From Oscillospiraceae bacterium (GTDB taxonomy: Bacteria; Bacillota; Clostridia; Oscillospirales; Acutalibacteraceae): DNA of 64,000 nt. The notes under the pieces were generated by a model. It made no database searches. It had not been told where the DNA came from and was given only the letters and a program-made list of their open reading frames with translations. Position numbers and translations under genes: made by a program. Location: assembly GCA_009785335.1 (NCBI GenBank), contig WQWM01000003.1, positions 53,096-117,095 on the forward strand, given 5' to 3'. Of the stretch, positions 21,487-30,061 are shown in pieces. Position 1 is the first letter of the stretch, and the number at the start of each line of letters is the position of its first letter.

Positions 21487-22602
21487 ATGACCACAACCCA
21501 TGTAGACTTTAATTCGTTTAAAGTGGACAAGCATGCCCTTGCGCAACAAACAGAAAACGGCCTGTTGCTGTCTGCCGAAAAAAATCTGCGCAGCTCTTTT
21601 CTGCCCACTAAGCCATTAACCTCTTGCGTGACGATGCCCAAAACATTTCGCCTGCCGTTGTGCATTCACATGACTGTGCACATGCCGCAGCCCGCCTTGC
21701 ATTTGCTGCTGGGCGAGGGTCATCTTTCATTTGGTACACAATCGGACAATCGAAGTATTAGCGATATTGTTGAGCCTGATAGAAAGCCCAAGCACTTTAA
21801 TAATCACACGGACTTGGCAAAAGACAACGAGATTACGGTGCTTTACGGCTTGAAGTTTATGCAAATTATTGTCAACGGCGAAACGCGCTATTTTTCTAAG
21901 AGAGAAAAATATATGCGTTCGGACATTTTTGCCGACATGAACAAGGCGGGTTTTGAGTTGAAAATCGGTACAGATAAATTTGCTGAGCTTATGATCAAAA
22001 ATATGACAGTCGAAGAATATGATGTTGAGCCGGATGCCGTTCCAATTAACAATGAAATTGACGAGACAAGGCTGTATTTTATTCGCAAGGGGGTTAAGGC
22101 TGGCTTTGAGGAATGTATTTCTCTGCTAGCACCCGCACTTCAAGCAGAAATAATAAAAGCTGACCAATTTCTTTTAAGTGAAAAAGAACTTAAAATAAAG
22201 CGAAAAATCGAGGGTGACCAATTAGGCTGCAAAATAACATACATATCTTCTGTTCATGGGTTTTCATATTCGCTACGAATCAATGAACATCTCATGAGCC
22301 ATTCTTACTGGTGGTACATGGTTTCAAATTATAAATATGAAGGAAAATTTATGGGGCGCAAAAATGACTTGACAAACTCCGTTCTCAAAAGAGTTTATGA
22401 ATTGTCGCCAGAAATTGCCGAGCGTCTTGTAAGCTATTATGGTAAATGTACCGGGTGCAGTCAATCTTGCGCCGTAAAAACGGTATATGAGCTGAATGGC
22501 AAAAAGTTTGTATCATGTCATGGGTCAATGCATATGAACATGAACTTACAAACATTCTCGGATTTTCGGTTTATGCTGGATGTGCAAAAAGACATGCTAT
22601 AA
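21487..22602 (+). CDS. Unknown protein with C-terminal Cys motif
   Basis: A 371-residue cytosolic protein with no recognised family. The first half is beta-rich (P-A-L-H-L-L-L-G-E-G-H, then I-M-Q-I-I-V-N-G-E-T-R-Y), the middle is helical. The end contains C-T-G-C-x3-C (K-C-T-G-C-S-Q-S-C) and K-K-F-V-S-C-H, a module that also ends the protein at 51797-52339 (C-D-G-C-x3-C ... F-R-C). From about 21900 on the gene is clearly richer in A+T than its neighbours, which hints at acquisition from elsewhere. AGGAGG precedes the ATG at 21487. The Cys set could bind zinc or an Fe-S cluster. Confidence 0.75.
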   Translation: MTTTHVDFNSFKVDKHALAQQTENGLLLSAEKNLRSSFLPTKPLTSCVTMPKTFRLPLCIHMTVHMPQPALHLLLGEGHLSFGTQSDNRSISDIVEPDRKPKHFNNHTDLAKDNEITVLYGLKFMQIIVNGETRYFSKREKYMRSDIFADMNKAGFELKIGTDKFAELMIKNMTVEEYDVEPDAVPINNEIDETRLYFIRKGVKAGFEECISLLAPALQAEIIKADQFLLSEKELKIKRKIEGDQLGCKITYISSVHGFSYSLRINEHLMSHSYWWYMVSNYKYEGKFMGRKNDLTNSVLKRVYELSPEIAERLVSYYGKCTGCSQSCAVKTVYELNGKKFVSCHGSMHMNMNLQTFSDFRFMLDVQKDML

Positions 22603-22616
22603 AATGAGGAGATTTT

Positions 22617-23492
22617 ATGCCGCTTTGGCAAGATTTACGCAACCCCAAAACCGCGCTATTGTGCGAGGGCGGCGGCCAACTGGGTGTGTATGGCGTGGGG
22701 GTGCTGCAATGTTTTCGTGACCACAACATCACGTTTCCATATTATATCGGGGTGTCGGCGGCGGCGGCGAACTTGGCGTCGCATTTGGCTGGGCATCGCA
22801 ACCGCACACTGCGGTTTTATGCGCAATATGCCGCTCGACCCGAGTATATGGGCTGGACAAGCTTTGTGCGCACCGGCAATTTCGTCAATCTTGAGTACAT
22901 CTACAAAACCATTTCGGGGCCTCATGGCGAAGACCCCATTAATTTTGATGTGCTGTGCAAACTGCAAGATGAACTGCGCATTGTGGTCACAAACGCCGCC
23001 ACCGGACAAGCTGAGTATTTCGGCAACGAAATTTTTGCCGCCCGCGATTGCCGTGCATTGATGGCCTCGGCTTGCCTGCCGGTTTATTGCAAACCCATTG
23101 AGATTGACGGGCAGTTATATTTCGACGGCGGTTGTGCGGATTCATTGCCTGTGCAACAGGCACTGCGTGACGGCTGTGAGCGCGTGGTGGCGATTCTCAA
23201 CCGCCCGGCGGGGTTTGTGAAAGCACCCGAAATGCTGCAAACCACCTATTCCGTCACTATGCGGCGTTACCCTGCCATTGCTCAGGCTTTGCAGCAACGG
23301 CACGTGAACTACATGCAATCTCTGCGCTTGCTGGAAGAACTGGAGCGTGAAGGCCGCGCAGTGTTGATTCGTCCGGCTGCTGCATTGCCGTTGCACACCT
23401 TCACCACCAAGCCACGTGAACTGCTCGAGCAGGTTTGCGCCATGGGTTATGCCGATGGCTTGGCGAAACTGGCTGTGGCTAAGGTGCATTGA
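22617..23492 (+). CDS. Patatin-like phospholipase
   Basis: Patatin-like enzymes hydrolyse acyl esters with a Ser-Asp dyad. The 291-residue protein has the oxyanion loop E-G-G-G-Q-L-G-V-Y-G, the nucleophile Ser in G-V-S-A-A-A-A (G-x-S-x-A in place of the usual G-x-S-x-G), and the Asp in Y-F-D-G-G. Length matches bacterial members of the YjjU type. The ribosome site AGGAG lies seven bases upstream. It starts 14 bases after the previous gene, so they are probably one transcript. The Gly-to-Ala change after the nucleophile is noted; activity is likely but not certain. Confidence 0.88.
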   Translation: MPLWQDLRNPKTALLCEGGGQLGVYGVGVLQCFRDHNITFPYYIGVSAAAANLASHLAGHRNRTLRFYAQYAARPEYMGWTSFVRTGNFVNLEYIYKTISGPHGEDPINFDVLCKLQDELRIVVTNAATGQAEYFGNEIFAARDCRALMASACLPVYCKPIEIDGQLYFDGGCADSLPVQQALRDGCERVVAILNRPAGFVKAPEMLQTTYSVTMRRYPAIAQALQQRHVNYMQSLRLLEELEREGRAVLIRPAAALPLHTFTTKPRELLEQVCAMGYADGLAKLAVAKVH

Positions 23493-23555
23493 TGTTTGTG
23501 CAACGGCACTGCAAAGCAACGCCCTACCAAATTTGCGCCGATGGCGCTTTGCCCA

Positions 23556-23870
23556 CTAGAGAGGGAGACTTCAAAGGCTCTGCGCTGAGTTCTGTTTCGC
23601 AATCGCTCCGCGGCCTCTTGTGCTTGCACCCCGCGTCGCTCCGCGAGCCTCCCTCAGCCACGCCCGAGGCGTGCCAGCTCCCTCTACAAGAGGGAGCTAA
23701 GGCTTAGACGGCAAACGACAGCGAACTTTCGGCTATAAGCCTCAGCTCCTCTCCTCTGGAGGGAGCTCCCCGCGCCGCGCGGGGTGAGGGAGGCTCGCAA
23801 GGCCCCACCGCAGGTGGCTTAGTGGAAACAACCAAAGAGTCGCTCGTTTTGCGTGCCTTGAAAAGAACAC
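23556..23870. repeat. C-family repeats, several copies in both orientations
   Basis: A 300-bp run with GAGGGAG, CGCTCCGCGAGCCTCCCTCA, GCCAGCTCCCTCTACAAGAG, then an inverted partner with CTCCTCTGGAGGGAGCTCC, GCGCCGCGCGGGG and TGAGGGAGGCTCGC. It ends in CCCCACCGCAGGTGGC units. No coding sequence is supported. Confidence 0.75.
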
Positions 23871-23912
23871 AGCGAAGCGACGGAGCCCCACCGCAGGTGG
23901 CTAAACTTACGC

Positions 23913-23942
23913 TTGACAAGACTGCCCGTAATCTGCTATAAT
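23913..23942 (+). promoter_or_regulatory. Promoter of the 27-residue membrane peptide gene
   Basis: TTGACA (23913-23918), 18 bp, TATAAT (23937-23942). Confidence 0.85.
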
Positions 23943-23973
23943 ATGACTATATCAATGGATAAGGAGAGTCGCC

Positions 23974-24057
23974 ATGCAATGGTTTGAAGTTGCTGAATGG
24001 ATTTTCACCGGAATTGCCGGGTTGCTTGTGGGCTGGCTCTGGCTGTTTTTTTGGTGA
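23974..24057 (+). CDS. 27-residue single-span membrane protein
   Basis: A tiny frame with its own consensus promoter and AAGGAGAG before the ATG. The product is almost entirely hydrophobic and Trp-rich (four Trp; core F-T-G-I-A-G-L-L-V-G-W-L-W-L-F) with acidic residues only near the N-terminus. It is followed by two stops (TGA TAA). It could be a free small membrane protein, a toxin of a type I system, or an accessory subunit; no antisense RNA promoter was identified. Aconitase starts 125 bases later. Confidence 0.65.
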   Translation: MQWFEVAEWIFTGIAGLLVGWLWLFFW

Positions 24058-24182
24058 TAACCCCCTCACAGTCACGGGCAAGCCGCGCCAGCTCCCCCAA
24101 GGGGGCGCCTATAAGGAGCTATTTTAAATACGGCGGCAGGGCTAAACGATTGGCTCTGCCGCTTTGGAAATAAGGAGAAAAC

Positions 24183-26111
24183 ATGAACATCACACAAAAA
24201 ATTATCGCCGCGCATTTGTTGGAAGGTAACATGGTGCCCGGCGAAACCATCGCGCTGAAAATCGATCAAACTCTCACGCAAGATGCCACTGGCACCATGG
24301 CGTATTTGGAGTTCGAAGCCATGGGCGTGCCGCGCGTGAAAACCGAGCTCAGCGTGGCCTACATTGACCACAACACCCTGCAAAGCGGCTTTGAAAACGC
24401 CGACGACCACAAGTTCATTCGCAGCTGCGCGAGAAAGCGCGGACTGCTGTTTTCGCGCCCGGGCAACGGCATTTGTCATCAGGTGCACTTGGAACGTTTC
24501 GCTAAACCCGGCAAAACGCTGATTGGCAGCGATAGCCACACCCCAACGGCAGGGGGCTTGGGCATGCTGGCCATGGGTGCCGGCGGCATGGACGTTGCCG
24601 TGGCCATGGGCGGCGGTGCCTATCACATTCCCATGCCCAAAGTGACTTTGGTGCGTTTGACTGGCCAGTTGCAGCCGTGGGTGAGCGCGAAAGATGTGAT
24701 TCTTGAAGTGTTGCGCAAGCTGAGCGTGAAGGGCGGCATTGGCCGCGTGATGGAATATGGCGGACCGGGCGTGGCTAGCCTCAGTGTGCCCGAACGCGCC
24801 ACCATCACCAACATGGGCGCGGAGCTTGGTGCCACGGGTTCGGTGTTCCCCAGCGATGTTGTGACCCGTGCGTTTCTCAAAGCGCAAGAGCGCGAAGGGG
24901 ATTGGACTGAACTTTCGGCTGACGCAGACGCAACATACGATGATATCATTGATATTGATTTAACTGCGCTTGAACCCCTTGCGGCCTGCCCGCACATGCC
25001 CGATAACGTCAAACCCGTGCGTGAACTTGCGGGCATGAAAGTGGATCAAGTGTGCATTGGTTCATGCACGAATGCAAGCTTGCTAGACCTAATGAAAACC
25101 GCAGCGATTCTCAAGGGCAAGACCGTGCACCCGCGCGTGAGCCTGAATATTTCGCCCGGCAGCAAGCAAGTGCTCACCATGATTGCGCAAAACGGCGCAC
25201 TGACGGATATCATCGCGGCAGGCGCACGTGTGCTTGAGGCTGCTTGCGGCCCTTGCATCGGCATGGGACAAGCGCCAAGCAGCGGTGGGGTTTCGTTGCG
25301 CACATTCAACCGCAACTTTGAGGGGCGCAGCGGCACCGCAGACGCACAGGTGTATCTCGTGAGCCCCGAAGTGGCGGCAGCGGCTGCCATCACTGGTGAG
25401 TTTACTGACCCAAGAACATTGGGCGAATTTCCTGCCATCACCATGCCGGAGTCTTTTCTGATAGACGACAACATGATTGAACAACCCGTGCCCGAAAGCG
25501 AAATGCACAGCGTGGAAATTGAGTATGGGCCGAACATCAAGCCGTTCCCCAGCAGCGAGCCGCTGCCCGACACAATCACGGCAAAAGCAGTGCTGAAAGT
25601 GGGCGACAACATCACCACAGACCACATCATGCCCGCCGGTGCGAAAATTCTGCCCTACCGTTCGAATATACCATATCTGGCGCAATTTTGCTTTGCACAG
25701 TGTGACCCCAACTTTGCAGCAAATTGCAAAGCGGCGGGCAGCGGCATGGTCATTGGCGGCGAGAATTACGGGCAGGGTTCCAGCCGTGAGCACGCTGCAC
25801 TTGTGCCGTTATATCTAGGCATCAAGGCCGTGATTACCAAAAGCTTTGCGCGCATGCACTTGGCCAACTTGGTTAACTCGGGCATTGTGCCGCTGACCTT
25901 CGCCAACCCCATGGACTACGAGAAAATTTGCCAAGGCGATCAACTGCAACTGGGTGATATTCGCACGGCCATGCAGCAGGGGACTGCCGTTGCGCTGCAA
26001 AACCTCAGTAGCGGCGACATTTATGCGCTCAATTACAATTTATCGCCGCGCCAGCGTGAGATTTTGCTGGCAGGTGGGTTGTTGGATTATACGAGAGATT
26101 TTAGTGCTTAA
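24183..26111 (+). CDS. acnA: Aconitate hydratase
   Basis: Aconitase isomerises citrate and isocitrate through a [4Fe-4S] cluster in the cytosol. The 642-residue protein is the compact form common in Clostridia. It has S-D-S-H-T-P-T-A-G-G-L-G, the first cluster Cys in I-G-S-C-T-N, the two others in C-G-P-C-I-G-M-G-Q-A-P, and the swivel-domain motif G-E-N-Y-G-Q-G-S-S-R-E-H-A. An ortholog of 3-isopropylmalate dehydratase would be split into two subunits, so aconitase or homoaconitase is favoured. AAGGAG precedes the ATG. With pyruvate carboxylase at 34.7 kb it would support an incomplete oxidative branch toward 2-oxoglutarate. Confidence 0.93.
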   Translation: MNITQKIIAAHLLEGNMVPGETIALKIDQTLTQDATGTMAYLEFEAMGVPRVKTELSVAYIDHNTLQSGFENADDHKFIRSCARKRGLLFSRPGNGICHQVHLERFAKPGKTLIGSDSHTPTAGGLGMLAMGAGGMDVAVAMGGGAYHIPMPKVTLVRLTGQLQPWVSAKDVILEVLRKLSVKGGIGRVMEYGGPGVASLSVPERATITNMGAELGATGSVFPSDVVTRAFLKAQEREGDWTELSADADATYDDIIDIDLTALEPLAACPHMPDNVKPVRELAGMKVDQVCIGSCTNASLLDLMKTAAILKGKTVHPRVSLNISPGSKQVLTMIAQNGALTDIIAAGARVLEAACGPCIGMGQAPSSGGVSLRTFNRNFEGRSGTADAQVYLVSPEVAAAAAITGEFTDPRTLGEFPAITMPESFLIDDNMIEQPVPESEMHSVEIEYGPNIKPFPSSEPLPDTITAKAVLKVGDNITTDHIMPAGAKILPYRSNIPYLAQFCFAQCDPNFAANCKAAGSGMVIGGENYGQGSSREHAALVPLYLGIKAVITKSFARMHLANLVNSGIVPLTFANPMDYEKICQGDQLQLGDIRTAMQQGTAVALQNLSSGDIYALNYNLSPRQREILLAGGLLDYTRDFSA

Positions 26112-26135
26112 TGCTAAATGCTTAGTGCGGAGCAC
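26108..26135. repeat. Short tandem repeat (GCTTAATGCTAAATGCTTAG)
   Basis: Tandem units of 7-8 bases overlapping the end of the aconitase gene; similar in style to those at 20124, 31487 and 52348 but of different sequence. Confidence 0.65.
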
Positions 26136-26149
26136 AAAGAGGAATCCAT

Positions 26150-27247
26150 ATGAAACAATTAAGTTTCCGCAACGGAAAATTCACCATCCTGCAAATGACT
26201 GATTTGCAGGATACCCCCGGCGTGAAGCGCGAAACGCTGCGCCTGATGGAAGCGGCGCTCGACCAACTGAAACCTGACTTAGTGGTGCTCACCGGTGATC
26301 AAATTCAGGGTTATTCGCGCAAGCTGCGCGGTGCCGACAAAGAAGAACAAGCCCGGGGACTCATCGCCGAGCTGTGCGCGCCCATGCAACAGCGCGGCGT
26401 GCCCTTCACCTTCACCTTTGGCAACCACGACATTGAGCACGTTTGCGCACAAGCACAGCTGGGTTATTATCAGGAGCACAGCTGCTGCCTGGCCTATGAC
26501 ACCCCCGATGTGGAGGGCTGCGCGAATCATCACTTGGTGGTGAACGATAGCCAGGGCAAACCTGCGTTGAATTTATATATGCTGGACTCGCACGGCAGCA
26601 CAAGCTTGGTGGGTTATCAGCCATTGCATGAGAATCAAGTGGCGTGGTACAAACGCCTGCGGGACAATTCTCCCGGCGTGCCGGCACTGGCGTTCATGCA
26701 TATTCCCATTGCTGCTATTTATGGGCTGACAAAAACCAGTAAACGGCGCGGCATGCATGGACATCCCGGCTTTGCGCAGTTCAAGAAAAAGAAAACATAT
26801 TATACGCTAGATGAAAGCAAAGCCGTTGGCCGTTACTGCGAACGACCGTGCATTTCAAGCGGGGATGCAGGCTTATTCGCCGCAGCACAAGAACAAGGTG
26901 ATATGCTGGGCATGTTTTTTGGGCACGACCACAAAAACAGCTTCCACGGCAAGGTGGATGGCATCGACCTGGGCTATTGCCCCGGCACGGGCTTTTCGGC
27001 CTATGGCGACGGCGTGTATCGCGGCGTGCGACTATTTGAGTTTGACGAAAACGATGTGCGCAATTATCGCACACAGGTGTTGTACTACAAAGATTTATGC
27101 GGCCGCAAACACGTGGATTTCAAGCAATGGCTGCGCGATCTTGAACCATCCAGTGTGAGCGAAGGCGTGCGTCAAGGGTTGATTGTGCTGGCCGGGCTGG
27201 GCATTGCTGCTGCGGCGATTACTGGGTTGATGGTTTGGTTGCGGTGA
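26150..27247 (+). CDS. Calcineurin-like metallophosphoesterase with C-terminal membrane helix
   Basis: The motifs M-T-D-L-Q-D, L-T-G-D-Q-I, G-N-H-D-I-E-H, M-H-I-P and G-H-D-H-K-N place it in the metallophosphoesterase superfamily, in the group annotated as Icc/DUF-type phosphodiesterases. The first metal motif has D-L-Q in place of the usual D-x-H, so one ligand is changed. The 365-residue protein ends with a single hydrophobic helix (about 344-362) and W-L-R, a tail anchor that would hold the enzyme on the cytoplasmic side. Start follows GAGGAATCC-type sequence; the gene is 38 bases after aconitase. Substrate unknown. Confidence 0.86.
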   Translation: MKQLSFRNGKFTILQMTDLQDTPGVKRETLRLMEAALDQLKPDLVVLTGDQIQGYSRKLRGADKEEQARGLIAELCAPMQQRGVPFTFTFGNHDIEHVCAQAQLGYYQEHSCCLAYDTPDVEGCANHHLVVNDSQGKPALNLYMLDSHGSTSLVGYQPLHENQVAWYKRLRDNSPGVPALAFMHIPIAAIYGLTKTSKRRGMHGHPGFAQFKKKKTYYTLDESKAVGRYCERPCISSGDAGLFAAAQEQGDMLGMFFGHDHKNSFHGKVDGIDLGYCPGTGFSAYGDGVYRGVRLFEFDENDVRNYRTQVLYYKDLCGRKHVDFKQWLRDLEPSSVSEGVRQGLIVLAGLGIAAAAITGLMVWLR

Positions 27248-27271
27248 GAGGTGAAGATGCGAAGAAGCGAT

Positions 27272-27295
27272 GCTACTTTTTTGAAAAAAAGTAGC
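27272..27295. repeat. F-family hairpin (GCTACTTTTTT/AAAAAAAGTAGC)
   Basis: It is followed by CCGCTTCGCGG and the B-family repeat at 27343. Confidence 0.8.
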
Positions 27296-27342
27296 GCAAA
27301 AAACTTTAGCCGCTTCGCGGGGGATGTTATGAAAATGTGCAG

Positions 27343-27442
27343 GTGTTGCCAAGGCCTCCCCTCCGGGGTCCCCGCAAATGCTTGCATTTGTGGGGTGGGT
27401 CATTGGGGGAGGAAAGCCGTCGCTAGGCGGCAGGTGGGGGTT
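27343..27442. repeat. B-family repeat, long form
   Basis: As the 8056 copy but with an extra CAAATGCTTGCATTTG hairpin and GTGGGTCATTGG insert, like the copies at 38404 and 53363. Confidence 0.85.
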
Positions 27443-27475
27443 ATCTGAAAAAAGAACAAGAAAAGGAGCATGCCA

Positions 27476-28864
27476 ATGAAACTCACCGCGCGAGAAACAG
27501 CAGGTTATAGCATGGGCGCACTGGGCGGGGGCTTTGCCTTTAACATGGTGCGGTCTTACTTCGTTGTGTTTTGCATGACGGTGTTGGGCGTTTCGGCGGG
27601 CTTTTTAATGGTCATGTTCGTGGTGCTGCGCCTGTGGGATGCCATCAGCGACCCGATTGTGGGGTTGCTGAGTGAGAATATCCGCACACCGTGGGGTAAA
27701 CACAAGCCTTGGGTGATTATCGGTGCGCTGTTTAATGCGGTGGTGATTACTTTCATGTTTTCGCCGGTGATGACGCGCATGCAGGGCGTTGGTTTGCTGG
27801 TGGGTATCACGGTGCTATATATGCTATATGGTCTCACATACACCGTCATCGACGTGCCCTATTATGCCTATGCGGCGGCGTTTGTGGACGAACGCGAGCG
27901 GGACATTATCTCCACTTGGCCGAGGCTGGTGGGCGGCATTGCCATGATTGGCGTGCCGGTGCTTACCCGCACGATGGTGACTACGCTGGGCGGGCAAAGC
28001 GAGGCGCAGGGCTATTTTTACTGGGTGCTGCTGCTGATGGGCATGTATGTGTTGTTTGCGGGCATTGCTGCCAAAAGCATGAAAGTGCGCGAAATTGGCC
28101 GCCGCGAACAGGCGTTTTCCTTCAAAGAGGCCCTGCAAACGTTGCGCCAAAACGACCAGCTGCTGATTATTGAAGTGGTGTTTATTTTGGCAATGACGGC
28201 CATTAACGTGACGCAAATGGTTGCGCTGTTTTACTTCGCGCATGTGTGGAATGCGCCGGAAGTGTTCGATTTATTTATGCTGGTGGCGGGCGCGGGCATG
28301 GCACTTGCCATGATTAGCTATCCCTTCATCGCCCGCAAAATCAGCCGCCGCAAGATATTCATCGCAGGTTGCGTGGTGCCGCTGGTGGGTTATGTGCTCA
28401 TGGCCGGGCTTTCGCTCGCTGGCAACCCCATGTTCATGCTGCCAGTGGTGCTGTTTACGGTGGGTGGTTTTGGCTTTTTCGGCATTCTCACCAGCATTTT
28501 CATGGTGGATGCTGTGGAGTATGGCGAGTGGAAACTCGGCTATCGCAGCGAAAACCTCATCTTCTCGCTGCTCACGCTCATTGGTAAATTTAGCGGCGCC
28601 ATTGCTACGCTGATTTTCTTGGGCGGGCTGCACCTTGCGGGCTATGTGGAATCAACCGACGGGATGTTTGCCGATGCTGAAATGATCGCGCAGATTGCAC
28701 AGCCGGCAAGTGTAAACACCGCCCTCAACGTGCTGATGTTCGTGGTGCCGCCGATGATATTGGGGCTGGCGTTGCTGCTATATCTGCGCAAGTATAAATT
28801 ACATGGTGAATTTTTGGCAAACGTCACGCGGGAGCTTGAGGAGAAGCGGGCGGTTAATGCGTAA
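27476..28864 (+). CDS. GPH-family glycoside/pentoside/hexuronide symporter
   Basis: MelB-type symporters import sugars with Na+ or H+. The 462-residue protein has about twelve membrane helices, the hallmark D-A-I-S-D-P-I-V-G loop after helix 2, the R-T-P-W-G-K-H-K-P-W-V stretch, and the second-half V-E-Y-G-E-W-K-L-G-Y-R-S-E motif. The ATG at 27476 is seven bases from AGGAG, while an upstream in-frame ATG at 27470 is too close. No glycosidase gene is adjacent, so the sugar is unknown. Confidence 0.9.
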   Translation: MKLTARETAGYSMGALGGGFAFNMVRSYFVVFCMTVLGVSAGFLMVMFVVLRLWDAISDPIVGLLSENIRTPWGKHKPWVIIGALFNAVVITFMFSPVMTRMQGVGLLVGITVLYMLYGLTYTVIDVPYYAYAAAFVDERERDIISTWPRLVGGIAMIGVPVLTRTMVTTLGGQSEAQGYFYWVLLLMGMYVLFAGIAAKSMKVREIGRREQAFSFKEALQTLRQNDQLLIIEVVFILAMTAINVTQMVALFYFAHVWNAPEVFDLFMLVAGAGMALAMISYPFIARKISRRKIFIAGCVVPLVGYVLMAGLSLAGNPMFMLPVVLFTVGGFGFFGILTSIFMVDAVEYGEWKLGYRSENLIFSLLTLIGKFSGAIATLIFLGGLHLAGYVESTDGMFADAEMIAQIAQPASVNTALNVLMFVVPPMILGLALLLYLRKYKLHGEFLANVTRELEEKRAVNA

Positions 28865-28904
28865 TTGAGGTTGGTTTAGCGAACGTGCGAGAGGTAAGGC
28901 GCGT

Positions 28905-28972
28905 CGCTCCGCGAGCCTTCCTCACCCCTCGCGACTCGGGGAGCTCCTTCCGGGGGAAGGAGCTAAGGATTT
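28905..28972. repeat. C-family repeat
   Basis: CGTCGCTCCGCGAGCCTTCCTCACCC, then a GGAGCTCCTTCC/GGAAGGAGCT hairpin; same layout as 23556 and 59937. Confidence 0.75.
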
Positions 28973-29024
28973 CCTTTCATACTTCTCTATAAAATCCACC
29001 GCGGAGCGGGTAAAAGTTTTTTGC

Positions 29025-29048
29025 GCTACTTTTTTTCAAAAAAGTAGC
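29025..29048. repeat. F-family hairpin (GCTACTTTTTTT/AAAAAAGTAGC)
   Basis: It ends just before the ribosome site of the YdcF-like gene at 29063. Confidence 0.8.
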
Positions 29049-29062
29049 ATGAAAGGTTTTGC

Positions 29063-29806
29063 ATGAAGATTGTTCGTATCATTATCACGATAGCGGGTGC
29101 GCTGCTGTTGCTCAACGTGTTTTTTGTGCCGCGCGTGACCATTGGCTGGTATGTTCAGCTGGGACTGAGCCTGGCCATTTTGGCCTATGCAGCATTGTTC
29201 ACGAAAATCCCCAAATGGGCGCACATCACGGCACTTGTGCTGGCGATGCTGCCCGCGCTATTCACTGGATTTTTGGCCATCTATGGCAACACAAGCAACG
29301 TGACGCACACGGAAGATGCCGTGATTGTGTTGGGCGCAGGCATTCGCGGCGAAAACCCCAGCCGCCTGCTGGCCTATCGCTTGAACACCGCCATTGCGTA
29401 CCATCAGCGCAATCCCGAAGCCTATATTGTCGTCACTGGGGGTTATGGCGAAGGGCAGCAGTTTAGCGAAGCACATGTGATGCAACGTTGGCTAGTGTTG
29501 CATGGCGTGCCCGTCGAGCGCATCGTGCAAGAAAACCGCTCGATTTCGACTGAAGAAAATCTGCTGTTTGCGCATGAGATTTTGCAGGCGCAATTCGAGC
29601 GTGATGACTTCACCGTGGTGGTGGTGACCAGCGATTTTCATCTATATCGTGGCATGATGCTGGCGCGGCAAACCGGCTTTGACGCAACGCGGTTGGGTGC
29701 GCTCGTGCCGTGGTACACTTGGCCGATGAATTATCTGCGCGAGCTGCTGGCGGTGGTGAATGCTTGGGTGGGGAATCCGCTGACACGGCACACCATTGCG
29801 ATGTGA
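29063..29806 (+). CDS. YdcF/SanA family (DUF218) membrane protein
   Basis: A 247-residue protein with two to three N-terminal membrane helices (about 4-22, 28-46, 53-75) and an outward-facing DUF218 domain: D-A-V-I-V-L-G-A-G, the S-T-E-E-N motif and V-V-T-S-D-F-H-L-Y-R. Members such as SanA and ElyC act in envelope synthesis and antibiotic sensitivity, but the reaction is unknown. AAAGG lies six bases before the ATG. It is the last gene before the pyrG promoter. Confidence 0.88.
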   Translation: MKIVRIIITIAGALLLLNVFFVPRVTIGWYVQLGLSLAILAYAALFTKIPKWAHITALVLAMLPALFTGFLAIYGNTSNVTHTEDAVIVLGAGIRGENPSRLLAYRLNTAIAYHQRNPEAYIVVTGGYGEGQQFSEAHVMQRWLVLHGVPVERIVQENRSISTEENLLFAHEILQAQFERDDFTVVVVTSDFHLYRGMMLARQTGFDATRLGALVPWYTWPMNYLRELLAVVNAWVGNPLTRHTIAM

Positions 29807-29822
29807 AAAATTGAAAAAACAC

Positions 29823-29851
29823 TTGCGCAATTGCAAATTGTATGTTATAAT
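29823..29851 (+). promoter_or_regulatory. Promoter of the pyrG-gatCAB operon
   Basis: TTGCGC (29823-29828), 17 bp, TATAAT (29846-29851), 210 bases before pyrG. The long leader contains GCACCACCCC...GGTGCC hairpins and an F-family hairpin. Confidence 0.7.
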
Positions 29852-30031
29852 ATTTTCTTTGACGATGCGAAGTGGGGGAAGGTTTTTGGTGTTTTGCAAG
29901 CACCACCCCGGCACTGCGGTGCCACCCCTCCAAGGAGGGGAATTGGGGCTTTCCTCTTATGCTTTCATTAAGATTTCATCGCGAAGCGAGTGCTCCCCGC
30001 AGGGGCGGCTAAAGTTTTTTGTGCTACTTTT

Positions 30032-30055
30032 TTTCAAAAAAGTAGCGAAAAGGAG
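30032..30055. repeat. F-family hairpin in the pyrG leader
   Basis: GCTACTTTTTTT/AAAAAAGTAGC, ending immediately before AAAAGGAG, the pyrG ribosome site. If it forms in the transcript it could stop transcription or expose the site. Confidence 0.8.
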
Positions 30056-30061
30056 ACACAA

